This document shows positions 1-10,793 of a stretch of 64,000 bases of DNA, piece after piece. The position numbers and the translations under genes are program-made. The notes under the pieces were generated by a model. It was given only the letters and a program-made list of their open reading frames with translations, searched no databases and was not told the origin of the DNA. Location of the stretch: contig OY101123.1 of assembly GCA_956465555.1 (NCBI GenBank), forward strand, positions 1,922,001 through 1,986,000, read 5' to 3'. Position 1 is the first letter of the stretch. Each line of letters begins with the position of its first letter. The DNA comes from Nitzschia sp. pyKryTriq1. Its lineage: Eukaryota; Bacillariophyta; Bacillariophyceae; Bacillariales; Bacillariaceae.

Positions 1-1808
1 AATTCGTCCCAATCCATATCCAAGTAGTGGTTGAGCCAACAATCCCACATACCAGAAGTTTCAAAGCCCAAAGTTTTGAGAGAAAAGGCTAGGTAGGGAT
101 CATCCCCCTGCATAATGTTGCGATACGACATTTGTTCAATGTCGGCCGCTCCTGGAAAATTCCAGGTAGTCTCATTGTAGCCAAGGCCGGACATGACTGT
201 GGATTGCCCCAGATTATCAGACTTGCGCATCAAAGACTCCCAAGTAACAAACCTAAAGTCCGGATAAGGTGGTAGCGCCGACAGAGGAAATAGGGCATCC
301 TGTTGTACAGTCGGGGAATCCGTAACAGCGGTTGGGGCATCCGTAACAGCGGTCGGGGGATCCGTAACAGCGGTGGGGGTTTCAGTCACAGCAGCGACCG
401 GTGACTGGGTGGGAGCCAGTGATGTTGGTGCCTCTGTCGACGAAATGGTCGGGAGTACCAATTGTTTTTGGGTGGGACTGGACGTAGTAGGATTACGAGT
501 TGGTGAAATGGTCGATAGATCCATGGCAATGGTCACGGGAGCAGGGTTGGGAGGACTGGTAGGGTCGGCAGTCGGACTGGATGTTTTGATCGGCTTTGGA
601 TGATTATTATTGGGTCTCGTGTTGGGGGCACTGGTGGGAGATAGACTTGGAAAATAAGTCGTTGTGCCGGTGACAGTAGTTGGTGATACGATAGGCGGCG
701 TCGTAGCTTGTGTACTATCGGAAGGGCTGATGTTGGGACTAGTATTCGGGACGATGAAGTTGTTGGAACCACTGAGAGACGATGATGGATTTGTCGGATT
801 GTTGTTGTTGTCATCCTGTCCTCTCACTTGAAGTAGCATGAAAATGAGTACAGCGACCGACCCAAGAAGAACTGGCCCCATGATCAGGGCTACGAGATAT
901 ATCATAGTCCGTCGTCTTTTACGTCGTATTTCCACATCCTCAGGATTCGTAGTCGTCGCTGTCGACGACTTGTGATGGTGCCCACTTTCTTGGGATGTGT
1001 CTTCGGTGGCGACTTGAAGGATCTGCAACATCATCTTTTTATCATCGTTGCTGCTGCTGCTACCTGACGTCAGGCCACCGGATGATTTCTCCCGGCGTGG
1101 TAACTGCTGCTGCTGCCAGGTGTTAATTTGCCCAGGATCCATAATGGGAAGACCAGTATCCGGATCGGCAATGATTAGATCGGAAGGGAGTGGTGGACGA
1201 CCATCAAAAGTGCTTCCTCCCAGTGTTTCACCCAGACTGCTTATCTCCTCACTTTCCATTCCCGAATCATAGTGATTGTCCCCCGACTCGTGGTCATGGT
1301 AGTCTTCAATACTGCTGACTGCTAGTACCTCCTCCGGTTGTTCCTGTTCCTGTTCCTGTTGGTGCTGTTTTCCCATGAGAAGAAGCGAGGGATTCAGCAT
1401 CATATTGTACATATTGTAGGAAGTGCTATCGGCCGGAGGAGCTTGTGGCCGGCGCTCGTGCTGCTCGATATCCTCGAAGCCGTAGGTGTCTTCATCGTCT
1501 TCGCCCATTTTGGTTGGTCTTCTACTGTGAGGCGGGTAATAGGATGTTTGAGGGGGTCCAGCACTACTAGTCTTCTTCGTCTGTTGTTGTTGTTGTTGTT
1601 GTTGTTGTTTTTGTTGTCGAGGAGGAAGATATTGCATATCGTACGACTGCTGTTCCAGATCATCTACGCCGTCGCGGTTCGCTGTAGTCTTCGTGGTGCT
1701 GGTTGTTTTACTACTAGCCACCCCGCCCGCAGCAGGAGCGACCCCGCCGCTGCCTCTCGACACTTCCTTCATAGTCAAAACAACGCGTTGCGTCGCTCGT
1801 GCTTCCAT
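1..1808 (-). CDS. Single-pass membrane protein with W-motif ectodomain (3' end beyond window)
   Basis: Open without a stop from the ATG at 1808-1806 to the left edge, giving 602 visible residues. The cytoplasmic half (1-300) is disordered, with a poly-Gln tract near residue 65 and clusters of acidic residues. A basic KRRRT stretch precedes one transmembrane helix at about 303-322. A Ser/Thr/Pro stalk follows (about 330-500) and includes three copies of a 7-residue VTDxPTA unit encoded by 21-bp repeats at 312-375. The last 100 residues match the ectodomain of the 6244-8352 protein: an FRFVTWE start, a WNFPG motif and a WDCWLNHY motif. I recognise this as a diatom-type surface protein of unknown function. 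N-in/C-out topology is inferred from the positive charges before the helix. The C-terminus is missing only because of the window edge. Confidence 0.8.
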   Translation of the reverse strand, partial: MEARATQRVVLTMKEVSRGSGGVAPAAGGVASSKTTSTTKTTANRDGVDDLEQQSYDMQYLPPRQQKQQQQQQQQQTKKTSSAGPPQTSYYPPHSRRPTKMGEDDEDTYGFEDIEQHERRPQAPPADSTSYNMYNMMLNPSLLLMGKQHQQEQEQEQPEEVLAVSSIEDYHDHESGDNHYDSGMESEEISSLGETLGGSTFDGRPPLPSDLIIADPDTGLPIMDPGQINTWQQQQLPRREKSSGGLTSGSSSSNDDKKMMLQILQVATEDTSQESGHHHKSSTATTTNPEDVEIRRKRRRTMIYLVALIMGPVLLGSVAVLIFMLLQVRGQDDNNNNPTNPSSSLSGSNNFIVPNTSPNISPSDSTQATTPPIVSPTTVTGTTTYFPSLSPTSAPNTRPNNNHPKPIKTSSPTADPTSPPNPAPVTIAMDLSTISPTRNPTTSSPTQKQLVLPTISSTEAPTSLAPTQSPVAAVTETPTAVTDPPTAVTDAPTAVTDSPTVQQDALFPLSALPPYPDFRFVTWESLMRKSDNLGQSTVMSGLGYNETTWNFPGAADIEQMSYRNIMQGDDPYLAFSLKTLGFETSGMWDCWLNHYLDMDWDE

Positions 1809-2251
1809 TTATTATTCGTTTTATCTATGATACTACTGACCTATTCGCAGCGGTTTTTATGAGAAAACACACATTACACACACACGATCGATCGGCGGTT
1901 TTCCTCATGGTGGTCGGAAGCTACATTCGAACACATAAGCAACGACGCTGTTCATGCTATGACAGAAAGAGGAAAGTTCTTTGAAATCCCGGATGGGTAA
2001 CAGGGTCATCCGGCGCGCTATTCTTCGTAATTAGGTTGATTTGTATGTGTGTCACGCAAGCCGTCCTATTGTGACGCTCCGAAGAGGCACGACCCACATG
2101 CATGAATGACACACACACACATACATATTATTATGTACATCGCTGGCGTTCTTCCCTCTTTTCTCCTTGTTTGCAGCCATTTCGACCCTCTTTCGTTGGA
2201 TTATTGTCAACTTCTATTGTCTTTCCCTTGCTTGCTTCCTTCATCCGAATA

Positions 2252-3697
2252 ATGTTGAATGCCGGTCGTCGTACTCATGCTGGAGGTTCCATGATAATGA
2301 GCAGGATGATGAGGGTGACGACGACGACGACGACGTTCGGAAGGATACGAATCCTGCCGTTGAAAAGACGTTCATTCGTAAACGTTCCGCACGCGCAGGC
2401 CGGGAGGGCGCCTTTTCGCGCCAAATTCCATTCCAGTCCAATGGGTCGAAGTTCTTTTTCGAGCTTATTCCGAACCCGATTTGACGCAGATGCATCACAA
2501 GCGGCATCACATCGTCATCATCGTTCCGATATCCTCCACCCCCAACGCAAAAACAGCATTATTCCCACCTCAACGACGACACCCTCTCTAACTTCGTCTA
2601 CGAACCATAAAAGCAGTACTATGGGACGAAATACGAGGGAAGAATCATCATCGTTGCTGCTTCCCTCCGACAACAGCAGCAGCAGCAGCAGCAAAAAGAA
2701 GAACAAGAACAAGAATCAATGGCGCATTACTCCTACTGTACACGACGCCTCTGGGGCTCCACGGAACGCTCGCGCCATTATTGTATTGATCGGTTGGTGG
2801 GGCGCCAAACCGCAGCACTTGGCCAAATATGCCTCCATGTATCAAGAGATTTTACCATCGGCCGTCATTGTGGCGGGGACCGCCAGTCCCTTTAGCATCC
2901 TTGTAAAACACGAGGCGAAACTACGAGAATTTGCTCGAGAAGGGTTGGGGGCGATTGCCAGCTCGCTGGCGGAATATGAAAATTTGCATTTGCCAGTGTT
3001 GGTCCATGTTTTCAGCAATGGAGGTGGATTTGTATGGCAACACATGGTGGAGTGTCTGGAAGATCAAGAAGACGCGGCCTTGGAGCGGCAATTTCGTCCC
3101 TACTTTCATTCCTTACGGACCAATTTTTCCGTGAGTTCGTTCGATACCGAAGAGACGCCGTTGCATACGAATACGGCCTTTTCATTAATGCGCAAAAATA
3201 TTCGAGGTCAAATATTTGATTCTTCTCCGGCCTATCCCAAATTTGACAATGGTATTGCGGCCCTGGAAGGGAGCGGAATGGTCGGGAATCGATTGCTCCT
3301 GGGAATATTCAAGTGTCTATTCATTCTTGGATATTTGCTGGAGTCCTTTTGGGATCGCATCCATCATCGACCCCATCGCTTGATGCAATACTGGAAGGAT
3401 CTCATCGAATGTGACTGGGACGACGTTCCACAAGGATTCATTTATAGCTCGGTGGATCGGATGGTCGATCCAGATCATTTGGAAGAGTTTATTGAAGCCC
3501 GCAAAAAGGTTTTGGAACGGGGCGGCAGCAGCAGCAGCAGCAGCAGCGAGAATTTAAGGAATGCTGTTTCGACGCTGAAATTTGAGGATAGTCCCCATGT
3601 GATGCACTATCGATACCATCCGGTGGAATACAAGGAGTTTGTCGAACGATTTCTACAAAGGCATCTTTTGAGGGTTTCCAGCAAACTGCGGCGATAG
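2252..3697 (+). CDS. TMEM53/DUF829-type alpha/beta-hydrolase-like protein
   Basis: About 481 residues from the ATG at 2252. The frame is also open to an ATG at 2102, but the added 50 residues begin with a CA microsatellite. The first 170 residues are basic, Ser/Arg-rich and low in acidic residues, which resembles an organellar presequence; poly-Ser follows. The fold starts near residue 173 with IIVLIGWWGA. The nucleophile-elbow position reads VHVFSNGGG near residue 253, as in TMEM53 family members. Late acidic (SSVDRMVDP) and histidine (SPHVMHYRYHP, about residue 448) segments complete a possible catalytic triad. TMEM53 proteins are poorly characterised, and hydrolase activity is inferred from the fold only. 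A poly-Ser insertion encoded by AGC repeats lies at 3523-3547. The gene converges on the truncated FAD gene 231 bp downstream. Confidence 0.75.
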   Translation: MLNAGRRTHAGGSMIMSRMMRVTTTTTTFGRIRILPLKRRSFVNVPHAQAGRAPFRAKFHSSPMGRSSFSSLFRTRFDADASQAASHRHHRSDILHPQRKNSIIPTSTTTPSLTSSTNHKSSTMGRNTREESSSLLLPSDNSSSSSSKKKNKNKNQWRITPTVHDASGAPRNARAIIVLIGWWGAKPQHLAKYASMYQEILPSAVIVAGTASPFSILVKHEAKLREFAREGLGAIASSLAEYENLHLPVLVHVFSNGGGFVWQHMVECLEDQEDAALERQFRPYFHSLRTNFSVSSFDTEETPLHTNTAFSLMRKNIRGQIFDSSPAYPKFDNGIAALEGSGMVGNRLLLGIFKCLFILGYLLESFWDRIHHRPHRLMQYWKDLIECDWDDVPQGFIYSSVDRMVDPDHLEEFIEARKKVLERGGSSSSSSSENLRNAVSTLKFEDSPHVMHYRYHPVEYKEFVERFLQRHLLRVSSKLRR

Positions 3698-3928
3698 AAG
3701 GAGGAACAAGGAAACGAGACCCACCAGCCACCCAATGAAGCAAACGGCTCTATAGTTTTCAATTTGAGCTACGTGTTTATATCAAGGAAAAGAAAGCAAG
3801 ATGCTCGCGTTGCAATCCCAACCTTTCTTTGTCTCTTGGGGATTTTACTTGAGCAAATTGGGAGACCTAGTATTACATGCTACGGCGATTATCATCCGAG
3901 ACTCTGACCCTCACAACAAAATCAACCT

Positions 3929-4330
3929 TTAGGTTTGAACAGAAACATGATGATGGACGAGTTCTTGAAATATGGCAGTAGGAAAGGCTGGAAATTTCCT
4001 TCGAGCTCCCGTACAAACCACGGAAGTATTGAATTCCAGAACATTTCCGTCACTCAACGTAGCGTCTGTAGATGTCAACTTCACAACACTGCCTTTGATG
4101 ACCTTGATGGACTTGGACACGGCCCATTTCTGAATATCAAAGGTGGTGGAGTTTGTCGTCGCCACATTGGAATCAAAGGTACCGGTACTTGTTCGGACAC
4201 TCGCCGAGTGGATTTCCAAGTATTCTTTCGGATCTAGTACGACGATGATTTCCACGTGCTTGTTGAATGAGCGGAGACTGGATGCCGTCGTCAATCCGGC
4301 CATGCCACCTCCCACTATTAAGACTTTCAT
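3929..4330 (-). pseudogene. Truncated FAD/NAD oxidoreductase (AIFM2/FSP1-like N-terminus)
   Basis: A 133-residue frame begins with a clean Rossmann FAD-binding strand-turn-helix (VLIVGGGMAGLTTA, residues 3-16). It continues with a YLEIHSASVR segment and an STVVCTGAR-like second nucleotide motif near residue 107, as in pyridine-nucleotide-disulphide oxidoreductases of the AIFM2/FSP1 type. Family members have about 370 residues. Here the frame stops after the first third, and I see no NAD-binding or C-terminal domain in the 231 bp before the convergent neighbour. The reading is a truncated host gene, or less likely a small expressed protein. Upstream lies the 1.9-kb repeat tract. Confidence 0.55.
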
Positions 4331-6243
4331 TATTACTTGGTTGTTGTTGTTGTTGTTGTTTCTTTGTTGTGTTGTGTTGGGAATTGTGACTAAAGTCTAG
4401 TATTGTGTGTCGCGAAACGAAACCCTCAAGGAATATTCTATTGACGTAAAATGCGCGCACAAGAAAGGTCCGGATCATCATACCGACCGTTGCGATCGCT
4501 ATCTTCCGTGATATTCGAGAATTGTTCGCGAAAAGCTATAAGTAGCAGCAGCACCAGACCCCAGAAACAAGAAAGCAAGTATTAGATTTCGTACGACTAC
4601 GCTTCTCTCTATTCTCAATTACTCGAACATGTATCATACTAGTACTAAGCCACAAATATTTCGTACGACTGTGGTACTACCGGCTACTGGATGTGCTACT
4701 ACTCTAGTAGAGTACATGGAAGAAGCCGCTCTGCTCACTACTTCTTCTCTACTCAGCAGAGAATAGAGCTCTCATCTCTACTCTACTACTACTACTAGCT
4801 ACTACTACTAGTAGTAGATAGTAAAGTACAGTACACACTAATGTAGTACCGGTACTACAACAAGTAGAGTAGACAGAGTAGATCGTACTCGTAGATTAAT
4901 AAGATCTAATTCGACACGTAGAGTCGTTGTCGTAGAGAGTGAGTTGCTCGTGGTGATGCTGGTGCTCTACTAGCTAGCAGCAGCAAAAAATATTGCTAGT
5001 AGTACCGGTACTGCACTTGAGCTACAAGTAGTTGTGGTGCTCTACTCGAGGAGAGCACTCTCTACTACTAGAGAGAGTATATCGTAAAGCAGCGAAAAAG
5101 TGCACTGTCTAATTTAGTTGCTACCTTGACGGTTGAGAGAAATTAATCTCTTCCCCGCCGGAACGATACCATCTACGCCAGACAGTCCAATTGATTGACT
5201 CAATGGAGAGTAGTAGAGTAGCTAGTAGAGAGTAGCAGCAGCAGACAGCAGACCGCTCCCAAAAGAGGACAACTATTATTTCGTACGACTAATTTTACTC
5301 TTCTCTTTGTCGACAGAGAAGAAACATTGCAACGTTGTTAGAGTTTCAAACCACTTCTTGAGCTAGTACTTCTACTCGTACTAGTAGAGAGTGGCTAGTA
5401 GTACTGGTCGTTGTGACCACGGTGCTCTCTACTACTCTACTGCTACTCTCGAGTAGTATTACTTTTGCTACTACTATGTAATAGTAACGTAGCTCTCTCT
5501 CTCTACTAGTAGAGAGTAGAGAAGTAGTTGTAGAGTAGAATGCTCTCTCTACTACTATAGAGGTACTCTACCGGTAGTAGTAGTAGCAGTACCATGCCGG
5601 TAGTAGTAGTAGTAGAGTAGTTAGATCGATGGTACTACTACCGGTACATTCCGGTACAGTAGAAATTTTGCAGCAGGCCCACGCAGAGAACCGCCCAAAT
5701 ATTTCGTACGACTAATAGTCCATAAGACTAGACGAGTACGTAGTAATAGGCCTACTCCTCTCATCTTCGTCGACGAAGAAGTCGTCGGAGAAGAAACATC
5801 GTTTTATTTTAGAATTTCAAACCACGCAATATCCCCAGAGAACCCCAGAGTACACACTGTAAATAATATGCCCTGTCAGTTGGACTCATGTGTTGGATGA
5901 GAAGATGTGACACACACAAATGAGTCGCTGAATTCCCCCTTGCGTTAAATGACACCTCCAAATGTTGGCGCGAAATAAGGAGATGGGAATCGGCAGAACA
6001 TCATACACATTCAAAATAAGGCGCGCAACCGACGGGAAACAAAACCGATCAAAAGCTGAGCAGCATGCGTCGTCGCTAAAACAAAATAAAGGGATGGGAT
6101 ATCACAAAATCTCCAGCAGCAGGTGATTGGTATAGCTCTCTTCTACTGCTACCTGTACTACTAGTTAGTAGTAGAGCGTAGATGCCATTGCACCTCTACC
6201 TATTCGTAGTTTACAACACAAACAACACACAAACAAATAACAA
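4331..6243. repeat. Non-coding tract of CTA/TAG palindromes and TTTCGTACGACT repeats
   Basis: No convincing gene is seen in 1.9 kb. The tract is packed with (CTA)n/(TAG)n runs centred on ACTAGT, for example at 4780-4820, 5390-5420 and 5490-5640, which can fold back. The 12-mer TTTCGTACGACT occurs four times (4587-4598, 4659-4670, 5279-5290, 5702-5713). The last two copies are each followed by a similar block with a GTCGAC core, AGAAGAAACAT and TTTCAAACCAC, so they look like diverged copies of a longer unit (about 5250-5360 and 5690-5830). The right end also serves as the upstream region of the 6244 gene. Confidence 0.7.
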
Positions 6244-8352
6244 ATGCGACAAATAATAATGCCAGCGTCCCCCAAAACGGACCTTCGATCATCCCCACCC
6301 ACAGAAAAGAAAGACCGTAGTAGACCTACTACAACTAGTAGTAGGTACCTGATGGACAGCACGAAACGCACCGTGATGATTGGTAGGAGGATGGACGAGT
6401 CATCGGCATCTTCGTCTACCGTAAGTCGAACGTTTGAGGAGGAACCCGTGGACGACGATGACGACGACGACGCGGACTTGGAAGCTCCCGAAGACGATTA
6501 TGCGGCCGATCAATCCTCACTGGGTAGCAATACTATGGACACGTCGCTGTTCGTAGAGCATCTTCATCCGCCGGTGATGGGGAGCAGTTTGCCTCAACGG
6601 TTTCACAATGTCGTGGCTCCAGCGTTTCCTTCCTTGGCCAGCTTGAGTTCAAGCACCTCCAATCATGATGCCACTAATCATAATATTAATCATGATGATG
6701 ATGACCAGCAAGACGAGGAGGGCGGGGAGGAGGAGAAACAAGGATTTGAAGATCACAATACGAGTATGTCTTTTCGATTGGACGATTGGTTTCGGAGCTT
6801 GGGGCGATGTGTGCCGATGAATTTCGGTGCAGGATCAGAACAAGAAATCGTCTTTGAACCAGAGTCGCCCCGACGAAAAGGGCCTTCCTCCACCACCATG
6901 CATACTGGATCGCTCACCGTCGAAGACAATAACGATCATTCGTTCCATGCCACTTTTGATGATGTGCCAGATGCTACTGCTACTTCTGCTGTCGTCACGG
7001 CACAGCAGCAGCAGCAGCAGGAGGGCATAAAGCCAAAGAAGAAGATGTTCAAAGCTCAACTTCCACCACCACCACCCTTATTCCTGCAGACGAGAGAACG
7101 GTCGTCTGGCTCTCGAAGCATGTCGGGGCCCAAAAAAGGCCCCAGAAGGACGGAATCTGCCAAACAACGGGCGGAAAAGTCGGATCAGCGTTTGTTATCT
7201 AACATGTCCGTGACGAGTTCCGTTCAAGAATTTCCCGACGAAGATGCCCCTCGTCCACTCGGCCAGTCGTTGAAACAGCGCTCTCGCAGCAAATCCACTT
7301 TCTTCATGGTAATGCTGGTGGCATGTATACTGGGAACGATTTCAGGTATCAGCGTTGCCTTTGTTTCTCGCAAAAACCAGGCGAACAATAATGTTGTGCA
7401 ACAACAAAACAACGAAGCAGGAGGAGGGACGACGGAATCCACCAACGCCGCCCAGACGACTCCACCAACACCTCCGAATGATGTTGCCACACCGACTTTC
7501 CCAACATTCGCTCCTGCTACATCTCCTTCTCCCGTTGAAGCGCCAGTCGCATCAGCTGCTGTCCTCCCCACCCTCTGGCCAGCCACTGATGATACACCAG
7601 CGACAAGTACACCCTCCGTTGAGTCGCTCAGCAGCACCACGGAACGCCCGGTGGTTGGTTACATCTCCACCAATGCGACAGCCTCCACGCTTCCTATGGT
7701 GTTACCTACCTATCCATCCTTTCGGTTCATACCTTGGGATGATGTGCCTCGTAACCAACAACGAGTGGCAGCCAACTTTTTAGACTACACCGAGCAGAGC
7801 TGGAATCTACCCGGTACGGCCAATAACTATGGCTGGAACGATGTATTCTGGGAAGGCCAATCCTTTACTACCATTCAACTGACCGCACGAAGTTTGGGGA
7901 TCATTTCTTCCATTGCCCAATTAGGATTCGAAGCAGCGACATGGGATTGTTGGATCAATCACTACCAAAACTTTACGTGGGAGGAACTGACTCTGGTCGC
8001 GTCGATTGAGATTGTCTTTGTCGAAGGCGATTTTGATAATACTACTACTAGTAATAATTCCACCGACACCAATCGTCAAGACGATGGGACTGATGGGGAA
8101 GAAGACAACTCGGTGCTGATTGGTGGGAGAGACATTTTAACAGCCATGGCGACCTTGGGCTGGAAAGAAGATAATTGGGCGACCAGTGAACGATTCGAGT
8201 ACTTTTTCCCGCGATCAGGTGCTGCCAATAGTGGCCGCCGCACATGGGGGGAGCTTTCCGCGGCAGAACGTCGAGCGGCCACCAAAATTTGTTATACCCG
8301 AGAATTATGGGACGGAGTTCCAATCACAGAATGGATCGATCGAGAAACTTGA
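6244..8352 (+). CDS. Single-pass membrane protein with W-motif ectodomain (paralogue of the 1-1808 gene)
   Basis: A 702-residue protein. Residues 1-345 are disordered and acidic, with Asp and Glu runs and a short poly-Gln, and rich in Ser. One transmembrane helix lies at about 352-372 after RSRSKSTFF. A Pro/Thr stalk spans about 385-490. The ectodomain (about 495-702) has three to four related units with the pattern W-x(2-5)-aliphatic or acidic residues-AA-x-x-LGY/LGW-x(4)-W, as in TWGELSAAERRAATK and TLGWKEDNW. The FRFIPWDD start, WNLPG and WDCWINHY motifs match the 1-1808 protein. Such LGY...W repeats recur in diatom proteins without known function. A role as a surface or adhesion protein is inference. 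TAG/CTA-type sequence encodes a Thr-rich stretch at 8040-8055. Confidence 0.8.
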   Translation: MRQIIMPASPKTDLRSSPPTEKKDRSRPTTTSSRYLMDSTKRTVMIGRRMDESSASSSTVSRTFEEEPVDDDDDDDADLEAPEDDYAADQSSLGSNTMDTSLFVEHLHPPVMGSSLPQRFHNVVAPAFPSLASLSSSTSNHDATNHNINHDDDDQQDEEGGEEEKQGFEDHNTSMSFRLDDWFRSLGRCVPMNFGAGSEQEIVFEPESPRRKGPSSTTMHTGSLTVEDNNDHSFHATFDDVPDATATSAVVTAQQQQQQEGIKPKKKMFKAQLPPPPPLFLQTRERSSGSRSMSGPKKGPRRTESAKQRAEKSDQRLLSNMSVTSSVQEFPDEDAPRPLGQSLKQRSRSKSTFFMVMLVACILGTISGISVAFVSRKNQANNNVVQQQNNEAGGGTTESTNAAQTTPPTPPNDVATPTFPTFAPATSPSPVEAPVASAAVLPTLWPATDDTPATSTPSVESLSSTTERPVVGYISTNATASTLPMVLPTYPSFRFIPWDDVPRNQQRVAANFLDYTEQSWNLPGTANNYGWNDVFWEGQSFTTIQLTARSLGIISSIAQLGFEAATWDCWINHYQNFTWEELTLVASIEIVFVEGDFDNTTTSNNSTDTNRQDDGTDGEEDNSVLIGGRDILTAMATLGWKEDNWATSERFEYFFPRSGAANSGRRTWGELSAAERRAATKICYTRELWDGVPITEWIDRET

Positions 8353-8417
8353 AGGATGCAAACAGTGCAACTGCCACTGCAACCTACTTTTCGACGACGA
8401 CGACGAGTCAACTCCAT

Positions 8418-8625
8418 GACTGACTGACTGACTGACTCCATCCATTATAGCCAGAAGATTTGTACGTAACGTTAAAAACTTTTGAGCAATAGACAGCAGT
8501 GCAGTACTGAGTACTGTACATGTACTCTTCTATCATCTTCGTTCGTACTGTAGCAATAGACAGCAGTGCAGTGCAGTGCAGCACTGTACGTGTACTCTTG
8601 TACTATCATCTTCGTTCGTACTGTA
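8418..8625. repeat. ACTG microsatellite and a diverged tandem duplication
   Basis: A short ACTG repeat (about 8418-8440) is followed by two tandem copies of a 67-74 bp unit, 8485-8551 and 8552-8625. Both begin AGCAATAGACAGCAGTGCAG and end TCATCTTCGTTCGTACTGT. The second copy contains extra GTGCA steps, consistent with slippage. It lies directly 3' of the dehydrogenase stop codon, in the tail-to-tail space. Confidence 0.85.
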
Positions 8626-8655
8626 GATTGGGACGACGACCACAAAAAGTAGTCA

Positions 8656-10200
8656 TCATATAACACCGCCTCCATATCCTCGTTCCGACGCTGCTCGATC
8701 CGGAAAGTCTCGAACACTTGGATCTCGTCTACGGACCAGACTTGGTCCTTGCTCTTTCAGCGCTTGAATCGTTCCGACACCCATCAATCCCATGGCCCGA
8801 TCGAGTTCCGTCTTGAGAATCTCAAAGGTCTTTTGAACGCCCTTCCTACCGCCCGCCGCAAGGCCCCATAGATAGGCTCTCCCTATAGCAGAAGAAGATA
8901 TATATCAATTTTTTGAAGCATCATGTAAGTATTTTACCATCAGAGAACAATAAGCAAAAGGAAAGCCGAATGATTAGCGCTTCGCTTCAATTCAATTCAA
9001 GGTACTGGTACATTGTCACTGTCACCGATACTGATGATTTTGCTGCTTACCGATGCCGACTCCATCGGCCCCCAGTGCCAATGCTTTGGCAATATCCGTG
9101 CCCCGATGAATGCCACCATCTACAATGATTTCCATATCGGGAACGGCTTCTCGAATCGAGGGCAACACGCTAATGGGAGCTGGAGACGTTTCCAATTGAC
9201 GCCCCCCATGATTGCTCACCCATACCGTCGAAAAGCCAATCTCTTGAGCCCGTCGGGCATCCTCCGGTCGGACCACTCCTTTGATAGCCGTCGGTCCATG
9301 CGTCCATTCTCCCAACAACCATTCCGCATCCTTCCAATCAAAATCGGGCGATAGTTGACTCCCAATAAAGGCCGCCATGGAAGTAGCCGGAACATCCTTG
9401 GCAAAACAAGCATATTTGTACGGTTCTTTGGATAGAAAATCCATCGTCCAAGCCGGACTCTTACAGGCTTCGATCATTTGTTTAAGGGAATAGGTGGGTG
9501 GTACGGTAAATCCATTCCGAGGATCTCGTTCCCGATTTCCCATCCAAGACACGTCCACCGTCAGGGCCAAGCCTTGAAATCCATTCTCCTTGGCCTGTTG
9601 CAATACATCTCGGACAATCTCTCGATCTTTCCACACATACAATTGCAATACTCTTGGTAATACTGATGATGATGATGAGTGTTGTTGTTCAGAAGATGAT
9701 GAGGCATCATCATCAGCAGCAGCAGCAGCATCATGCGCTTTTTGGATTTGTTCCATTCCTTCCGTCGAAAGGGAGGATAGGGCATACAGGGCACCATACT
9801 CCTTGGCAGTTTGAGCTACGGCCAATTCTCCCTCACAATGAAACATTTGATTTCCGGCTGTTGGACAGGTAAAAAAGGGAAGTTGGACTCGTTGACCGAA
9901 TAGCGTCGTAGACAAATCCAGTGGGGGTTTCAATCCTCGCAAGATTCCAAAATGGAGTTCATATTCCGAAAAGGCATCGGAATTCCGCCGTAACGTAATT
10001 TCATCATCGGCACCTCCGTCCATATAATCAAAGACCATTTTATGGGCTCTTCTGGAGGCAATGTGACGCAAATCGGCAATATTGACGGCCTTGGCGACGG
10101 CATTTTGATACGGCCGATCCAACAAAGCGTTCCTGATGGCGGGATGAAGAACATGCCGTAACACCTTGTGAACGCCAAGTTTGTGAGGATCGAGTAACAT
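8656..10200 (-). CDS. FMN-dependent L-lactate/2-hydroxyacid dehydrogenase
   Basis: Two exons, 10200-9051 and 8882-8656, with a 168-bp GT-AG intron (donor GTAAGC, acceptor CTATAG) that splits a Gly codon; 458 residues. The protein is a TIM-barrel flavoenzyme of the LldD/glycolate-oxidase family. It has an FDYMDGGADDE segment (LldD-like, not the YYASG of glycolate oxidase), LQLYVWKD, LTVDV, IKGVV with the FMN-contacting Lys, and the catalytic SNHGGRQLE motif near residue 323. IVDGGIHRGTDIAKALALGADGVGIGR bridges the splice junction. It should oxidise a small L-2-hydroxyacid to the 2-oxoacid. A poly-Ser/Asp insertion (about 160-180) replaces the usual loop. No clear targeting peptide is seen. The intronless frame would end after GVGIG, losing the C-terminal helix. 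Confidence 0.88.
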
Positions 10201-10793
10201 GATATTAAAATATTAGACTACTACTAGTAGTACACGTGCCAATATTTCTTATCAGGCAAGTAGTACTGGTGCAGCAACCTACTATGGTGATATGGTTGTT
10301 GAATCTTCTGCAAGAGTTATGGGGTTGGCGTTGTATGTTGTTGATTTTGTTGATTGTTGATGCTTTTTGTTTTGTTTTGTTTTATTGCGCGTTGATGATA
10401 TTATATTCCCTTTGTACCTACGTATGGTGCATACGAGTAGTGGTACGTACGTAGTACGTACGCAGACGGACGCGGCCCTCTCGCGAGACCCGTGGCGATA
10501 TACATACTCACAATCAGATAGACCACCACCATGACAGATGGTCGATTGTCAACGTCACGTTGTGAGAGGACCCATGTGCGGTCCTACCTACTATGGATCT
10601 TGGATACCGAAAAAGTAGGAGAAACAGCCGATAAATCGCTTATTGATCGGAGATCTCGCGGAGCAGTCGCACCGCAGGAAGATTCAAACAAAAGATATTA
10701 GCCAGCAACAAGGTGTTCACAAGTCACCATACCATCGAATTAACATTGTTGATTCTTCCCTTGGACCACAGGATAAAGGAATACTCTATCAAC
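10201..10793. other. Divergent intergenic region
   Basis: This space between the divergent dehydrogenase and the small membrane protein gene holds one ACTAGT-centred palindrome (10212-10230), T/G-rich sequence (10320-10385) and a GTACGTA-rich block at 10443-10462. No RNA gene or coding region is recognised. It presumably contains both promoters. Confidence 0.5.

Noticed and set aside
1400-1663. Open frame antisense to the 1-1808 gene with an Asn run
   Set aside because: It is the reverse translation of the Gln tract and shows no family motif.
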